Shown here: one piece after another, positions 23,364 through 33,020 of the stretch
Position numbering within the stretch: position 1 is the stretch's first letter
How the letters are laid out: every line of letters begins with the position of its first letter
Origin: Diphasiastrum complanatum
Lineage: Eukaryota; Streptophyta; Lycopodiopsida; Lycopodiales; Lycopodiaceae
Reading direction: 5' to 3'
Assembly: GCA_029204225.1 (NCBI GenBank)
Contig: CM055105.1
Coordinates: 10,618,551-10,682,550, forward strand
DNA length: 64,000 bases
Notes under the pieces: generated by a model
The model's database searches: none
What the model was told of the DNA's origin: nothing
The model's input: only the letters and a program-made list of their open reading frames with translations
Translations under genes and position numbers: made by a program

Positions 23364-23507
23364 TACCTACGGTTACCATGCATTTTGATCCATTTGAGTG
23401 AAAACTATTCATCAATCTTGAGCTAGAAATTGTCAAGATCCATTTTCCTAGCTATCTTGTCCAATTTTGGATCAAAAGAGATTAATAGGACATTGATGGG
23501 GTCTGAC

Positions 23508-23562
23508 ATCTTAGGAGATCACAAGTACATGTTGTGGACAGTCCACACATGTGAAATCAACA
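23508..23562 (+). repeat. second copy of the LTR 3' end
   Basis: Repeats 23296-23350 with two mismatches (starting ATCTTAGGAGATCAC). It is followed by CATGGGATC, not by a PBS, and then by integrase sequence. Confidence 0.9.
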
Positions 23563-23599
23563 CATGGGATCAAGAGGATTCCACAAGCCCAAGGAGACC

Positions 23600-24040
23600 G
23601 CAACCGTAATTCCTAAATCTTTTTGGGATCAAGCTTTGTTGTGTGCTAATTTTCTCTCAATAGGTGGCCAAGTGCAATATTGGATGAAAAAATCCCTTTT
23701 GGAATTTTGTTTGGTATAAGGCCGAGTGTCAACTTTTTCAAAACTTTTGGATGTATTTGCTATATCAACATCTCCCTTGATGATAGAACCAAGGAGGATC
23801 CTTCTTCAAAGAAAGGTGTGTTTGTGGGCTATAGTGAGGTAAGCAAGGCTTGCAAATTTTACATTCCTTCAACAAATCATTGGAAGAGATGTCATTTTTT
23901 ATGAGAGAAGTTTTCCAAAAGCTTCTTCAAGTGGTGGTGTGGACATTGGATCTAACATTCTTGATGTTGATGATGAGTAGGATGGAGATCATTCTAAAGT
24001 TGGATCAAGTAATGTGGTTAAATCTATACTAAAACTAGTT
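23600..24040 (+). pseudogene. copia integrase C-terminal fragment
   Basis: Plus strand: IPFGILFGIRPSVNFFKTFG (the usual TPYE.L...KPS...L..FG), ISLDDRTKEDPSSKKGVFVGYSE and a linker. It then jumps to the element end (SILKLVEEG) before the polypurine tract and LTR at 24051. RT and RNase H are deleted. Confidence 0.75.
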
Positions 24041-24050
24041 GAAGAGGGAG
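24041..24050 (+). promoter_or_regulatory. copia polypurine tract
   Basis: GAAGAGGGAG directly before the LTR start TGTGAAAATTG. The same tract precedes the related minus-strand LTR that starts at 28275. Confidence 0.75.
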
Positions 24051-24658
24051 TGTGAAAATTGTCAACTAGTCTCGACATTTTATTTGGCATTTTTGGAGGC
24101 CAAAATGAAATCTCAACTTAGAGATAGTCTCATATTTGTCAATAAGGCTTTAAATGGTGGTATTACTATTTTTGACAAGTAGATAAGTATATGAGGTCAT
24201 GTTTGGACCCATTCTAATTGGTCAATATTGGTACATTGCATTTGGACTAGTATTTCTAGATTTTTGGTTAAGTTCCTAGAAGTTGCCATTTTAGGGCATA
24301 CTTAGTAAAAGTGGCTAAATGACAGATTGGTTGTTATAAATAGTTGTACCTGCATGGAGAACATATTATTTGTTGATCATTGTTTTCTCTTATGATGTGG
24401 AGAATTCATCTTTGTTGATTCTATGTTCATCTCTTATGGTTTTCTCATGATATCTTGAGTTTCTATGTGTAGAATGTTGATTTTCTTGTTGATCTAGATT
24501 TCACACGTGTGGAGTATTGTGTTGTACTACTATTGTACGGACATGGATAGTACTCTTTCATATCCAAGTGGTTATGATCAGATTTGATGTTTCTAAATTC
24601 TAGCATGCATAAAGTTGAGTTTTCTATGTTGATGATGATTCTAGACGTGTAACTCACA
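24051..24658 (+). repeat. copia 3' LTR, about 608 bp
   Basis: Starts TGTGAAAATTGTCAACTAG and ends near GTGTAACTCACA. TATA-like TATAAATAG at about 24336. It is the fullest copy of a family also seen, deleted, at 8596-8826 and 28155-28275 (both minus strand). No PBS follows, as expected for a 3' LTR. Confidence 0.75.
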
Positions 24659-24704
24659 TTGGCTAAAGATCACTTATGGCTCAAATATGTTTTGAACTTT
24701 GATT

Positions 24705-26700
24705 TTTCACATTGTATACATGAGATATCCAAGTATTGATTGATAAGGATACTCTCTCATATGCTCCTCTTCTTGCTTGGTCTGAGGACATTGGTCCTTT
24801 GACAATCGTAGGCTTGGAGCCATCGGTGAGTGAGCTAATTTACAATTGACCAGATTATATCTAATAAAAGTATTGTGAAGATACCTTTGTTGAGTGATGT
24901 AAATCAGTCGTCTTGTTCTGTCTCTATGGATTTGAATGTCCAGACAGTAGTGAGCTTCACCCAGATCGGTCATGTCGAATTCAAAGACAGCATCTGTATA
25001 TAGAATCCTTCACCAGATTGGTACTGTTGCTGAAAAGCAATGAGTCAACGTACAAGGTGATGACAATTAAGGAGTGCTACATTGACTTGAAACAAACATT
25101 GCAATCGACAGTGCTTCGTTGAAAACCGTGTTGGATGAGGAATGTGTTGATCTTCTTAAACCAAGCTCTTGCTGATTGCTTCAAGCCATAAAGTGCCTTA
25201 TGGAGTTTACAGACATGATGCTTCATACCTTCGAGAACGTATCCTTCAAGTTGTAGCATGTAGATGTCTTCTTTGATGATGACTCCGTTGAGATAAGCTA
25301 TTTGTACATTGAGTTGATATACTTCAAGGTCGGCTACTGCAACATACGATAGGAGAGTTCGGATTGATGAATGCTTGACTACTGGACTAAAAATCTCGTT
25401 GTAGTCTATGTTGGGGATCTGAGTGAATCCTCATGCTACTAGTCGAGCTTTTCTTCAGTCAATACTTGCATTGGCATTGTACTTGATCTTAAAGACCTGT
25501 AGACTATGTGCATACTCGGTTCAATCTTCTTGAAGGTGGCATCAGCTGATGATCCAATCCTTGGACTTGTTGTTGCTGAGTAACAACAACTTCTTCATCT
25601 GACTCGCTGTCGATTAGTCGATCGACTATGGGAACGCTGGAACCAGAGGCTCAAATTGTTGTGTCGAGGACAGGTGTCAAAGATTTGCATGGAACTTTAT
25701 TCTTGTCTTTGAAGTTGATAAACTAATCCTCAATAAAGACTGTATCCCTGTTGAATAAAATCTATTGGGTATCGGGGTCTTACAATTTCCAAGTATTTTC
25801 AGAGGAAGTATATCCGATCAGGATGGTCTTGAGACCTTGGAAGTCGAATTTCTTCCTTGTTTCCTTCAAGATCTGTGCATAGGCGATGCATTCAAAAACT
25901 TGAAGGTTCTTCAATGAAGGCTTAAATCTTGTCCAAATCTCATGTGGTATTTTGTCTGAGAGGGCCTTGGTCGGAACATCTGTTTTGGATGTAAGCTATA
26001 GTGGAGATAGTTTCAGCCCAGAAGCTCTTTGGCAAATGTGCCAACATACATGTGGGCAGGGTACGACTCAGCTAAGCTGTTTGATTGAGGAGAATAGAGA
26101 GTGATAAACTGAGATATACTCTCCACCATTGTCAGACCTCAGGTCTTTGATTGTTTTGCCAATTTCTCCTTGAAGATTTTGAAGCAATTGAAAGCTTCTG
26201 ATTTCTTCTTGATGAAGTTTACCATTGTCCTTTTGGAAAATTCATCAATAAAAGTGATGAAATACTTTGCATCCTTCAATGAAAGATTCCGCATTGGGCG
26301 ACAAATGTCTGTATGTACAACATCTAATAATCCTCTAGCAACATGCTGATGGCTTGATCTAAATGGTTTCCTAGCCTGCTTACCGACTAAATAGTCTTGA
26401 TAGATAGGTAATTTGACTTTTCTATCTGGATAGTTGAGATCAAGAACAATAGATTGCTTAGACATATGCAATACAGAATCATGATTCAAATGACCAAGTC
26501 TATAATGCCAAAGTAAACTTTTATTGATCTGTTAAAAGAAGTATTAAGAGCCTGACTAGAGGTAGAAAAACAATGACTTAATTTGTACAAATATTCATGC
26601 CTCTTTTCAAGTGCTAGGACCTTGCCTATCCTATTGACTACTTTACATTGATTATATTTTGTTGAAAATGGTGAGCTCATGCAACCATTCCCTGGCATTT
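24705..26700 (-). pseudogene. copia integrase-RT remnant
   Basis: Minus strand, in order from 26700: GAG-pre-integrase (VLALEKRHEYLYKLSHCFS), integrase zinc region (QDYLVGKQARKPFRSSHQHV) and core (VHTDICRPMRNLSLKDAKYF, TFIDEFSKRTMVNF); then decayed distal integrase and linker (25500-26100), RT (YVLEGMKHHVCKLHKALYGL, AWFKKINTFLIQHGF, about 25240-25090) and the RT end (DLGEAHYCLDIQIHRDRTRR, REYPYQSILGYLMY), stopping at about 24712. Several frame changes. Same family as 41.9-44.3 kb. Confidence 0.85.
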
Positions 26701-28150
26701 CTCGTACTTGAAGTCCTCGAAGTGACCAACGAAGCAGCCATTCCCAAAAGGGCCAACATATCGACACTCGCCGAATAGTCAGATCCCCTACCAAAAAGTT
26801 GAAGTGCGAAATAAGATTATCGGACATGGCCAAACCATCGTCCTCCCGCCGACGTTGGGCGTAAAGCTATCAAGTTGTCACGCTCAGCCTCCAAAAAGCA
26901 ACGTTACTAGAGAGACAATTAAGTAGAGATTTAGCAAAAACTCTCTTGCAATGATTAGTTAATCCTTCTTGTAATCTCACAACGTGAGACATAAGTATAG
27001 GATAGAATCCAAAACAAATACACTAACATACATACAAACAGAGAGATATAGAGATCTGCAACATAGCAGAAAATACAATTTTGTAAAAGGAGTGTTAGGC
27101 CACCCACGAGTGAGACACTGCCGACTCACTCTAAAAACAAAATGCAAATGCAAATACACTCTCTGATCTTCCAACTCTAATTGTTGAATTATGTGTCTAA
27201 TTGATTGATTTTTATATTGTTTTGTGATCTATAGTCGAGTATCTAGGTCCTGCAAATTCAATGCATAGTGTCATTAGAGGAGTTCTCAATATCAAAAAGA
27301 TCCTTTGTAAAGATACTTTTATTTTTTTTCTTTAGTTTCAACCGTCACCAGGCCCAATCAAGATGCACAGATTTGAAATCTACGTAACGTAGTTCAAATT
27401 AACTAAAAAATAAAAATGCAATATAGAAAACTTTGAAATTTGTGTCCGGGCAGCATGGACGTATCCCATTGGTTTCTTCTTCCTACCCGACACATGCTAA
27501 TCTGCCCGACGTCAATACCTCAAGTTAAATTTACTTGACTATGCTGGTTAGTATAGTGAAATTTTCTAACTATACTAGTTACAGTTATAGAAATATAGTA
27601 TGTACAGTTACATAAAATATGGTATACGCAGTAACTGTGACTATGTTGGCATTCACATTAGATTAAATGTGATACGAAAATTTGAAATTAAGTATCATAT
27701 CAGAGAGATTTTTGGCGCCCAAGCTTTGAAAATAGCAATGGCAAGGAGACCCAGATCTACAATCGATTCTATGATTCTTTACAATGAGAAAGATAAAGTT
27801 GATAACTGGAAGCCAACAGGATATATGAAGAACTCATGGGTATTGCTGCATCCATCATCAAAGGGCAATTTTTGACAAAAGAAAAGAGCAAAAATGACTT
27901 ACAAATCTTATTGGAAAGCAAAAATTTTGGAGTTTAAGACTACCCCGGGAGGTCAATCTATATCAGAAGTCTTAGTACAACATGTATATATGCATTCATA
28001 AATCAAAGTACATGATATCAATCCTCATGATCATCAAAAATGTAATTGTAAGTATATCAAAACATATGCACTCTACAGCAATCATAGGTAATTTTCTTTA
28101 TTGATGCTCTTCAGATTATGATTTAAATGCTTCAACATTGTTTTTTTTCT
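26701..28150. other. unassigned intergenic sequence
   Basis: No confident gene. A 91-residue plus frame (27600-27875) has no recognisable domain. Around 27535-27650 short words such as TATAGTGAAA, ACTATACTAG and ACAGTTATA recur. Text near 26700-26850 may be the protease side of the minus copia but is unreadable. Confidence 0.4.
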
Positions 28151-28154
28151 TTCA

Positions 28155-28275
28155 GATTTATATCCATCATGCATAAGTGAATGGGTCTTTATTGACAAAT
28201 ATAAATCTATCTCTAAGTTGAACTTTCATGTTGGCCTGTCAAAATAGATCAACTAAACTAGTTGAATTTTTCACA
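28155..28275 (-). repeat. copia LTR 5' end
   Basis: Minus strand starts TGTGAAAAATTCAACTAG at 28275 after the tract AGTTGAAGAGGGAG; related to the LTR at 24051 (shared TTCAACTTAGAGATAG and TATTTGTCAATAA). Only the first ~120 bp are recognised. Confidence 0.7.
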
Positions 28276-28289
28276 CTCCCTCTTCAACT

Positions 28290-28505
28290 AGTTTTAGCAT
28301 AGATTTTGATAGTACACCAAGACATGATAGGTATTTGCTCCCTTGCAACACGGGCCAACTTGGTTAGCAATAACACAAGCATCTAGTTTGAACAACTTCC
28401 CTTGCCTTTTACCTTTTCCAATCAAGACATCCTTCCTTTTGATCATACAAGCATCTACATCAAACTCAACCTTGAGGCCTTTACTTAGCATTTGACTCAC
28501 ACTAT
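28290..28505 (-). pseudogene. copia GAG-pre-integrase scrap joined to element end
   Basis: Minus strand reads LSKGLKVEFDVDACMIKRKD and GKLFKLDACVIANQVG, as in the copia at 7.9-8.5 kb, then jumps to the final coding bases, polypurine tract and LTR at 28275. The rest of pol is deleted. Confidence 0.75.
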
Positions 28506-28644
28506 GCTTAGCATAGGATGTACATAATAAATAATTAATATATTAAATCTATGCTAAGCTTGAAATCTAGAGAATACAACTATGCTTAGCATAAGATGTG
28601 AATGCTAATAGAAAAATTAATATATCTCTATGCTAAGCATGAGT
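28501..28644. repeat. AT-rich foldback, two tandem hairpin units
   Basis: The near-palindrome TATGCTTAGCATA (28503-28515 and about 28581-28593) alternates with its inverse CTATGCTAAGC (28549-28559 and 28628-28638), separated by AT-rich loops containing AATTAATATAT. Two units of about 78 bp lie in tandem. Confidence 0.8.
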
Positions 28645-28659
28645 GAAGTGAATACCATA

Positions 28660-29040
28660 TCTTTAAATAATATTAAAAAAGGAGTGAGGGCTTCATTTTT
28701 ATTGCTCAAAAGATAAAGGCTCTGGCACTCCTCAAAATCTTGACAATTCAACCTTGTTATTAGGGCTTTTTGAACTTTCATGATTAATTTATGCTTGTAT
28801 TAAAATAAATTAGTGAACAATATTGGCTAGCAATTCTCCTCCCACAATCATAGGCTCCAATCCATAGCCTCCATTGGAGCCCATACCTTCTATCACATAA
28901 GGCATGGTCTTATGCACTCCCTACATGTGTCTCCATACCATAGATTCTATATGCATAGACCTATTATCTTGCCATAGCTTAGTCAATAGTCCAAGATATC
29001 TTTGTAAGCACCTCTCTAGATAGATAAATAAATATACATG
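28660..29040. other. intergenic, nothing recognised
   Basis: No coding or repeat structure supported. Confidence 0.4.
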
Positions 29041-29059
29041 TATGTGTGTGTGTGGGTGT

Positions 29060-29094
<35 letters not shown>
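29041..29094. repeat. TG/AC microsatellite pair
   Basis: A short TG run followed, after GGGTGTTAT, by (AC) about 18 times. The two halves are complementary and can fold on each other. Confidence 0.9.
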
Positions 29095-29099
29095 TATAT

Positions 29100-29744
29100 G
29101 GGTTTCTGAGTACACAAAGGGCTTATAAGGAACGCCACGTAGGATGGAAAAATTTGATAAAATAAAATCTTCCTTGTCGCAATGCTTAACTATTTTTGCT
29201 CGCACCATGTCCATTAGTTAAAGATTCCATGTATAATATGATCTATGATTCACTGAAAAACAAGATAACTTTTTAATTGTAGCTCCAATCAAGATGCTTT
29301 TAGTGCCAATAGAAAGCGCTCAAACGAGATCTTTCCAACGACACCCGCATGACCTGATTTTGGACTACGGTTCAAAAGATACAACAAGTCAAAGTTTATG
29401 ATCAACACCTAATATCTAATTTGTGTGCAATTGAAGGCCAAATGGGTCAATTTCACATAAAAAAGACATAAGGTATTCATTGCAAGTTTAGATCCATTGT
29501 AATTTTAATCAACTATAACTTTTGAGCCATAACTTAAAACTAGGTCATGTAGGTGTTGTTTGAAATTTTTTATCCATACCAACTTATGCATCATTGACAC
29601 TAACTCCAAATAATATGTGAACTAAGATATACTCTTACTAGCTTGATGGACTACCTCTAATTTGGGCCCAATTTTATTATGTCCTATTGAGAAAATAACA
29701 ACGCTATATATATTTGTGTGCATGTGGTGCGCATATGTATGGGA
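29100..29744. other. intergenic, possibly old LTR-element leader
   Basis: No coding motif. The wording at 29320-29400 (CGAGATCTTTCCAACGACACC, GACCTGATTTTGGACTACGG) resembles non-coding parts of plant gypsy elements, from memory only. Confidence 0.3.
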
Positions 29745-29784
29745 TAGGAGGATGCACCCATGATTGCATGGGTGCATCCTCCTA
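29745..29784. repeat. perfect 18-bp inverted repeat, 4-nt loop
   Basis: Arms TAGGAGGATGCACCCATG (29745-29762) and its exact complement (29767-29784) around ATTG. No transposon end motif lies at a fitting distance on either side. Confidence 0.95.
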
Positions 29785-29879
29785 CAAATGTACTTTTTCA
29801 AAAAATTAACTAAAATTCTTAACATGCATACACATTTGATCCGATCGGGTGTTTTCAATTGAGTTTTCTTAACTGCTGC

Positions 29880-30045
29880 AACGTCCATACCTGATTCTTC
29901 CTCATGGATTCCATCTCCTCATTCATGGCTTGGATCCATTTGTCCTTCTCTAGACATTCAATTGCTTTCTCAAATGTTTGTGGTTCTCCACTGAATCCAC
30001 AAATCTCTTCTGATGCATCAGAATATCCATTGTAAGCTTTGTAGG
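29880..30045 (-). pseudogene. copia RT N-terminal scrap
   Basis: Minus strand reads EPQTFEKAIECLEKDKWIQA and MNEEMESMRKNQVW, the start of copia RT (E.P.T..EA......WI.AM.EEM.S...N.VW). It belongs to another lineage than the neighbouring copies and is cut on both sides. Confidence 0.75.
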
Positions 30046-30600
30046 CCCAAAAGGAGCTATTAGCCTTAAGAACAGGGCAGTTCCCCCTTTAGGCCCTTCA
30101 AAGTGATTAGTAAGGATAATAGGCCACTAAGCGCCCAATGTAGGCTAAATAATGCTTAATAAGGGTTGACTATCCTTCAAGATAGTTATGTTTAGTTAAG
30201 TAAGAGCATTGTCTATAACTAGGCAAGAGACATCATTTTGTAAATCTTTTGGCTCATTTGCAAGTGAGAGCTTCTAGCTTCCTTGTGAATGTGAGCCATA
30301 GGGATCTCCATTGCTAGGTCTCATGTGCCCTCCACATGAATACTTGCTCTTGTTCATATCTTGTGTCTTTCTTTCATTGCTAATGCAATTCCATTGTGAT
30401 CTCATTGTTTTATTGTGGGAGAACAATAGTTTCAAATAAACTTTAGTAGAAATCTGTGTATACACTCTTTCATTCAATAAATGAAAACCCAAGTTGGGCA
30501 TCAGTAAATGTATTTTGTGCTCCCAAATTCATAAAATGGAGCAGCATTTGATATATAAATGTATATTTTTTTATGAATTCTATACATGTATTTTTTTTCT
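30046..30600. other. unassigned, possible LTR remains
   Basis: No coding sequence. An AATAAA lies at about 30476 on the plus strand in CATTCAATAAATG. No repeat partner seen, so an LTR identity is only a guess. Confidence 0.3.
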
Positions 30601-30624
30601 ATGTTATCTATATATGTTCTGATC

Positions 30625-31878
30625 TTAATTTAGTACTACTACATCATCCTTTGCACCATCATCAATAAAGGGAGGCTGAAGCCTTGCCCTAGCCGGTATA
30701 CTCAAGATGATTTCTTGTCTGAATCTATACACCTGGCTTGATGTGTACTCAAGAAGTGTAAACTGCAAATTAGAACATTCATGTATTAGTAATGGCTAAA
30801 AACATCAACAAAATAGAAAACTAATCATGATTCCAAAAATAAGAATAAACAGAATTTATTACCTTGGAAATATCAACATCTTTCTAAAGGTTGAACCACT
30901 CAAAAAATAACTTGGCATTGTATAACGTGTACCACCCACAGTTGAATGAATCATTTTGCTGTGCTGACTGCAAAATAATTCAGCACAAAAGAAATCAATT
31001 ATGAAACATAATGAATTAGAATGAAACAATTACATTAGAATACTGATTTCAACATGCTATTAAGAAAGACAGAGTTTACCTTCAAACTCACGATCTCCCA
31101 GTCCACGGAATGGGGAACATCTGTAGGAATATATTTACTTAAATATGGCAGATATATATCTACATTCTTATGCGTATTTTTCACCGAATTCATCTTGACA
31201 CAAAAACCTTTTATACTATTATTTACAGATCTCTTAATAGAGATCGGGTTTAAACTCTAGTGGTCACTGCAAAATAAGATTGAAAGTACTCTAGCGACAA
31301 TTATGAGAACTATTTAAATTGAAAATGTCAATGTTAATGCATAAAATAGGAAGAAGCACTTAATATATCTTACTTGGTTTGATAAGGAATGACCAAATAC
31401 TTTGTTGCTGGTGTGAATCCACTTGTCAGACATTGTGGCAATGTGTCATTATTCTCCTTAAAGGCCTGGAGCAGAAAGTTACTCAGCACCAACAACTCGT
31501 TGAATGAATCTCTTGCAATGTCAAATTGCAAGAGTGTCAGTCCGGACTCTATCATAGGATCACTGACAGAAGTACGTCTGTCTTTGAGATCCAAGCAATC
31601 TAAAACTCTAAAATTAATACTAAAATCAAGTTCATCTAGTCTAAAACAAAAAGGAGTACCAATTTTATCTATAGCATCCGATATGTCTTTCTCAAATCTA
31701 AGATACTCATCCGAATCTATATATGTATAAAGATTTGGAGGAGGAGGAGGTGGTGGATGTGTAGTATCTACAGGAATTAAAGCGATATCCAAAACAGCTG
31801 TAGCTATATTTACAACATTATCAACAACAGTGTTATCTACAGTTGATTCTGGGCCAGATTTCACAAAATCTGTGGTGT
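30625..31878 (-). pseudogene. Ulp1-like (C48) cysteine protease, four exons
   Basis: Minus strand. Exon A runs to 31374 (Pro run PPPPPPP, FRLDELDFSINF, FLLQAFKENNDTLP, ending ATKYLVIPYQT), exon B 31266-31080, exon C 30967-30863, exon D 30762-30625 ending TAA. All three introns keep GT-AG borders and joining them keeps one phase. Exon B starts with DH*SL, where C48 proteases have the catalytic HW: the Trp codon is TAG (31259-31257). Exon C has QQNDSFNCGWYTLYNAKLFF, the oxyanion Gln and nucleophile Cys context, and a second TAG. The catalytic Asp position appears to read MNS, not the usual MDS. The family removes SUMO-like tags in the nucleus, and plant transposons often carry such genes. Exon A has no certain start; a centromeric-histone-like pseudogene lies just upstream. 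Confidence 0.75.
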
Positions 31879-32223
31879 CTACGGTCTTTGCTTTCTTACT
31901 CTCTTAGAATAAATGGCAAGCAAAAATGAATCTTCAAAAAAAAGACTAAGGTAATCTTCAGCAGCCTCCTGAAGGCACTGAAGAGCACTGGGTGTAAATC
32001 TGACCAACTATCTGAGATCATTTCTTGTTATGTTTTGGACAACACGATAGAATGGACCCCTTGGGATCAACAGCGTAGTTGATCTCTGGTACTTGCGTAT
32101 CTCAGAGAGCCACCTGCTGCGGTTGCGTGTTCTATGTCAAGCAGGAGGGGTAATGGCCACCGTAGGGGCTGAGGATGAGCCAGGAGAGAAGAAGTCCCTC
32201 CTAGTCTGCTTTCTCCTATCCAT
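31879..32223 (-). pseudogene. centromeric histone H3 (CENH3)-like pseudogene
   Basis: A 114-codon minus-strand frame with two internal stops (TGA 32139-32137, TAG 32010-32008) and no frameshift. It starts MDRRKQTRRDF, like an H3 tail. The histone fold follows: SEIRKYQRSTTLLIP (alpha-N), GPFYRVVQNITRN (alpha-1), RFTPSALQCLQEAAEDYL (loop 1 and alpha-2) and FEDSFLLAIYSKRV, then it ends before alpha-3. LLIP instead of LLIRKLPF, AAEDYL instead of ASEAYL, TP.AL in loop 1, and a loop 1 one residue longer than canonical H3 all fit CENH3, the histone that marks centromeres, rather than bulk H3. The usual RPG before alpha-N is absent. GTAAGA at 31899 could be a splice donor. It sits 15 bp from the first recognised Ulp1-like coding in another frame. 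Alternative: a divergent H3 variant. Confidence 0.7.
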
Positions 32224-32555
32224 GGATGTGTACTATGCAATAGCGGACTTGCACGCGACGGGGAGGATGAGAACGGAAGGGTGATAAAAATCTCGCAGAG
32301 GACCGATATGTACGGAAGGAACGTACGGTATATCGGACCTGTGAGAGCTGAATATAACAGAATGAAATTAGTTCTGAAGAAATGCGCACAAGTGCGATAC
32401 AGGGGGACACATAGGCAAGTGTATCAGACCTGTGCACATGAAAGGTGGTGGGTGGAAATTCGAGTGTGAAGGACGCGCACAAGTGCGATATGCGGAGCGA
32501 AAAAATAAAAGTGAAAAAAATTCATCGAAGTTTGTGATTTTATATCCTGGTTTGC
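32224..32555. promoter_or_regulatory. intergenic region with repeated GCGCACAAGTGCGATA
   Basis: The 16-base word GCGCACAAGTGCGATA lies at 32384-32399 and 32475-32490, and a third time at 32991-33006 just before the start codon of the divergent gene. Its core CGCAC-AA-GTGCG is an inverted repeat. Short frames here show no family signature. Confidence 0.6.
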
Positions 32556-32835
32556 ACGTGCGAAAGAATGTCCAATCACACGTGTGGGAGTTGTACGAAC
32601 AAATGACAGAGCGACATGTGTCACGTTGTCACTTTACACATGTGGAATTTGTACGAACAAATAATAGAGCGACACGTGTTTTCAAGCACACGAATGAACA
32701 CGTGACACGTGTCCAGTTGTCATTTCATACGTGTTCAGGTGTCACCTCGCACGTGCCAGTAGCTTAGTCGAATCGAAAGTAGACACGTGTCCATTGATTG
32801 TTGATCGCACGTGCAAAAATTTAGTATAAATGGCA
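32555..32835 (+). promoter_or_regulatory. putative promoter with eight G-boxes and a TATA box
   Basis: Within about 260 bp the palindrome CACGTG occurs eight times (for example CACACGTGTG, GAACACGTGACACGTGTCC). Two of these lie in a tandem repeat with GTACGAACAAAT and AGAGCGACA at about 32595 and 32653. TATAAATGG follows at about 32825, roughly 195 bp before the ATG at 33021. CACGTG is the core site for plant bHLH and bZIP factors. Confidence 0.6.
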
Positions 32836-33020
32836 CAAAAACTGATTAATTTTTTTTATCTTTTTTCGTTATCGAAATTCGCGGCATATCGCTCTTTTGC
32901 ACGCGCTTTGTTGACCATTTGCACTCAACAACACCTACATATCTCTCTTGTGCGCCATCTTGATAGTTAGCTTTCTTTCTCGTCTCCCTTGCGCACAAGT
33001 GCGATATTCACTTTATTTCG

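Noticed and set aside
29041-29094. TG/AC run as a Z-DNA regulatory element of a gene
   Set aside because: No gene nearby to regulate; simple-sequence slippage is enough.
29745-29784. Hairpin as a Helitron 3' end
   Set aside because: No CTRR-T terminus 10-12 bases after the stem on either strand and no 5' TC end found.
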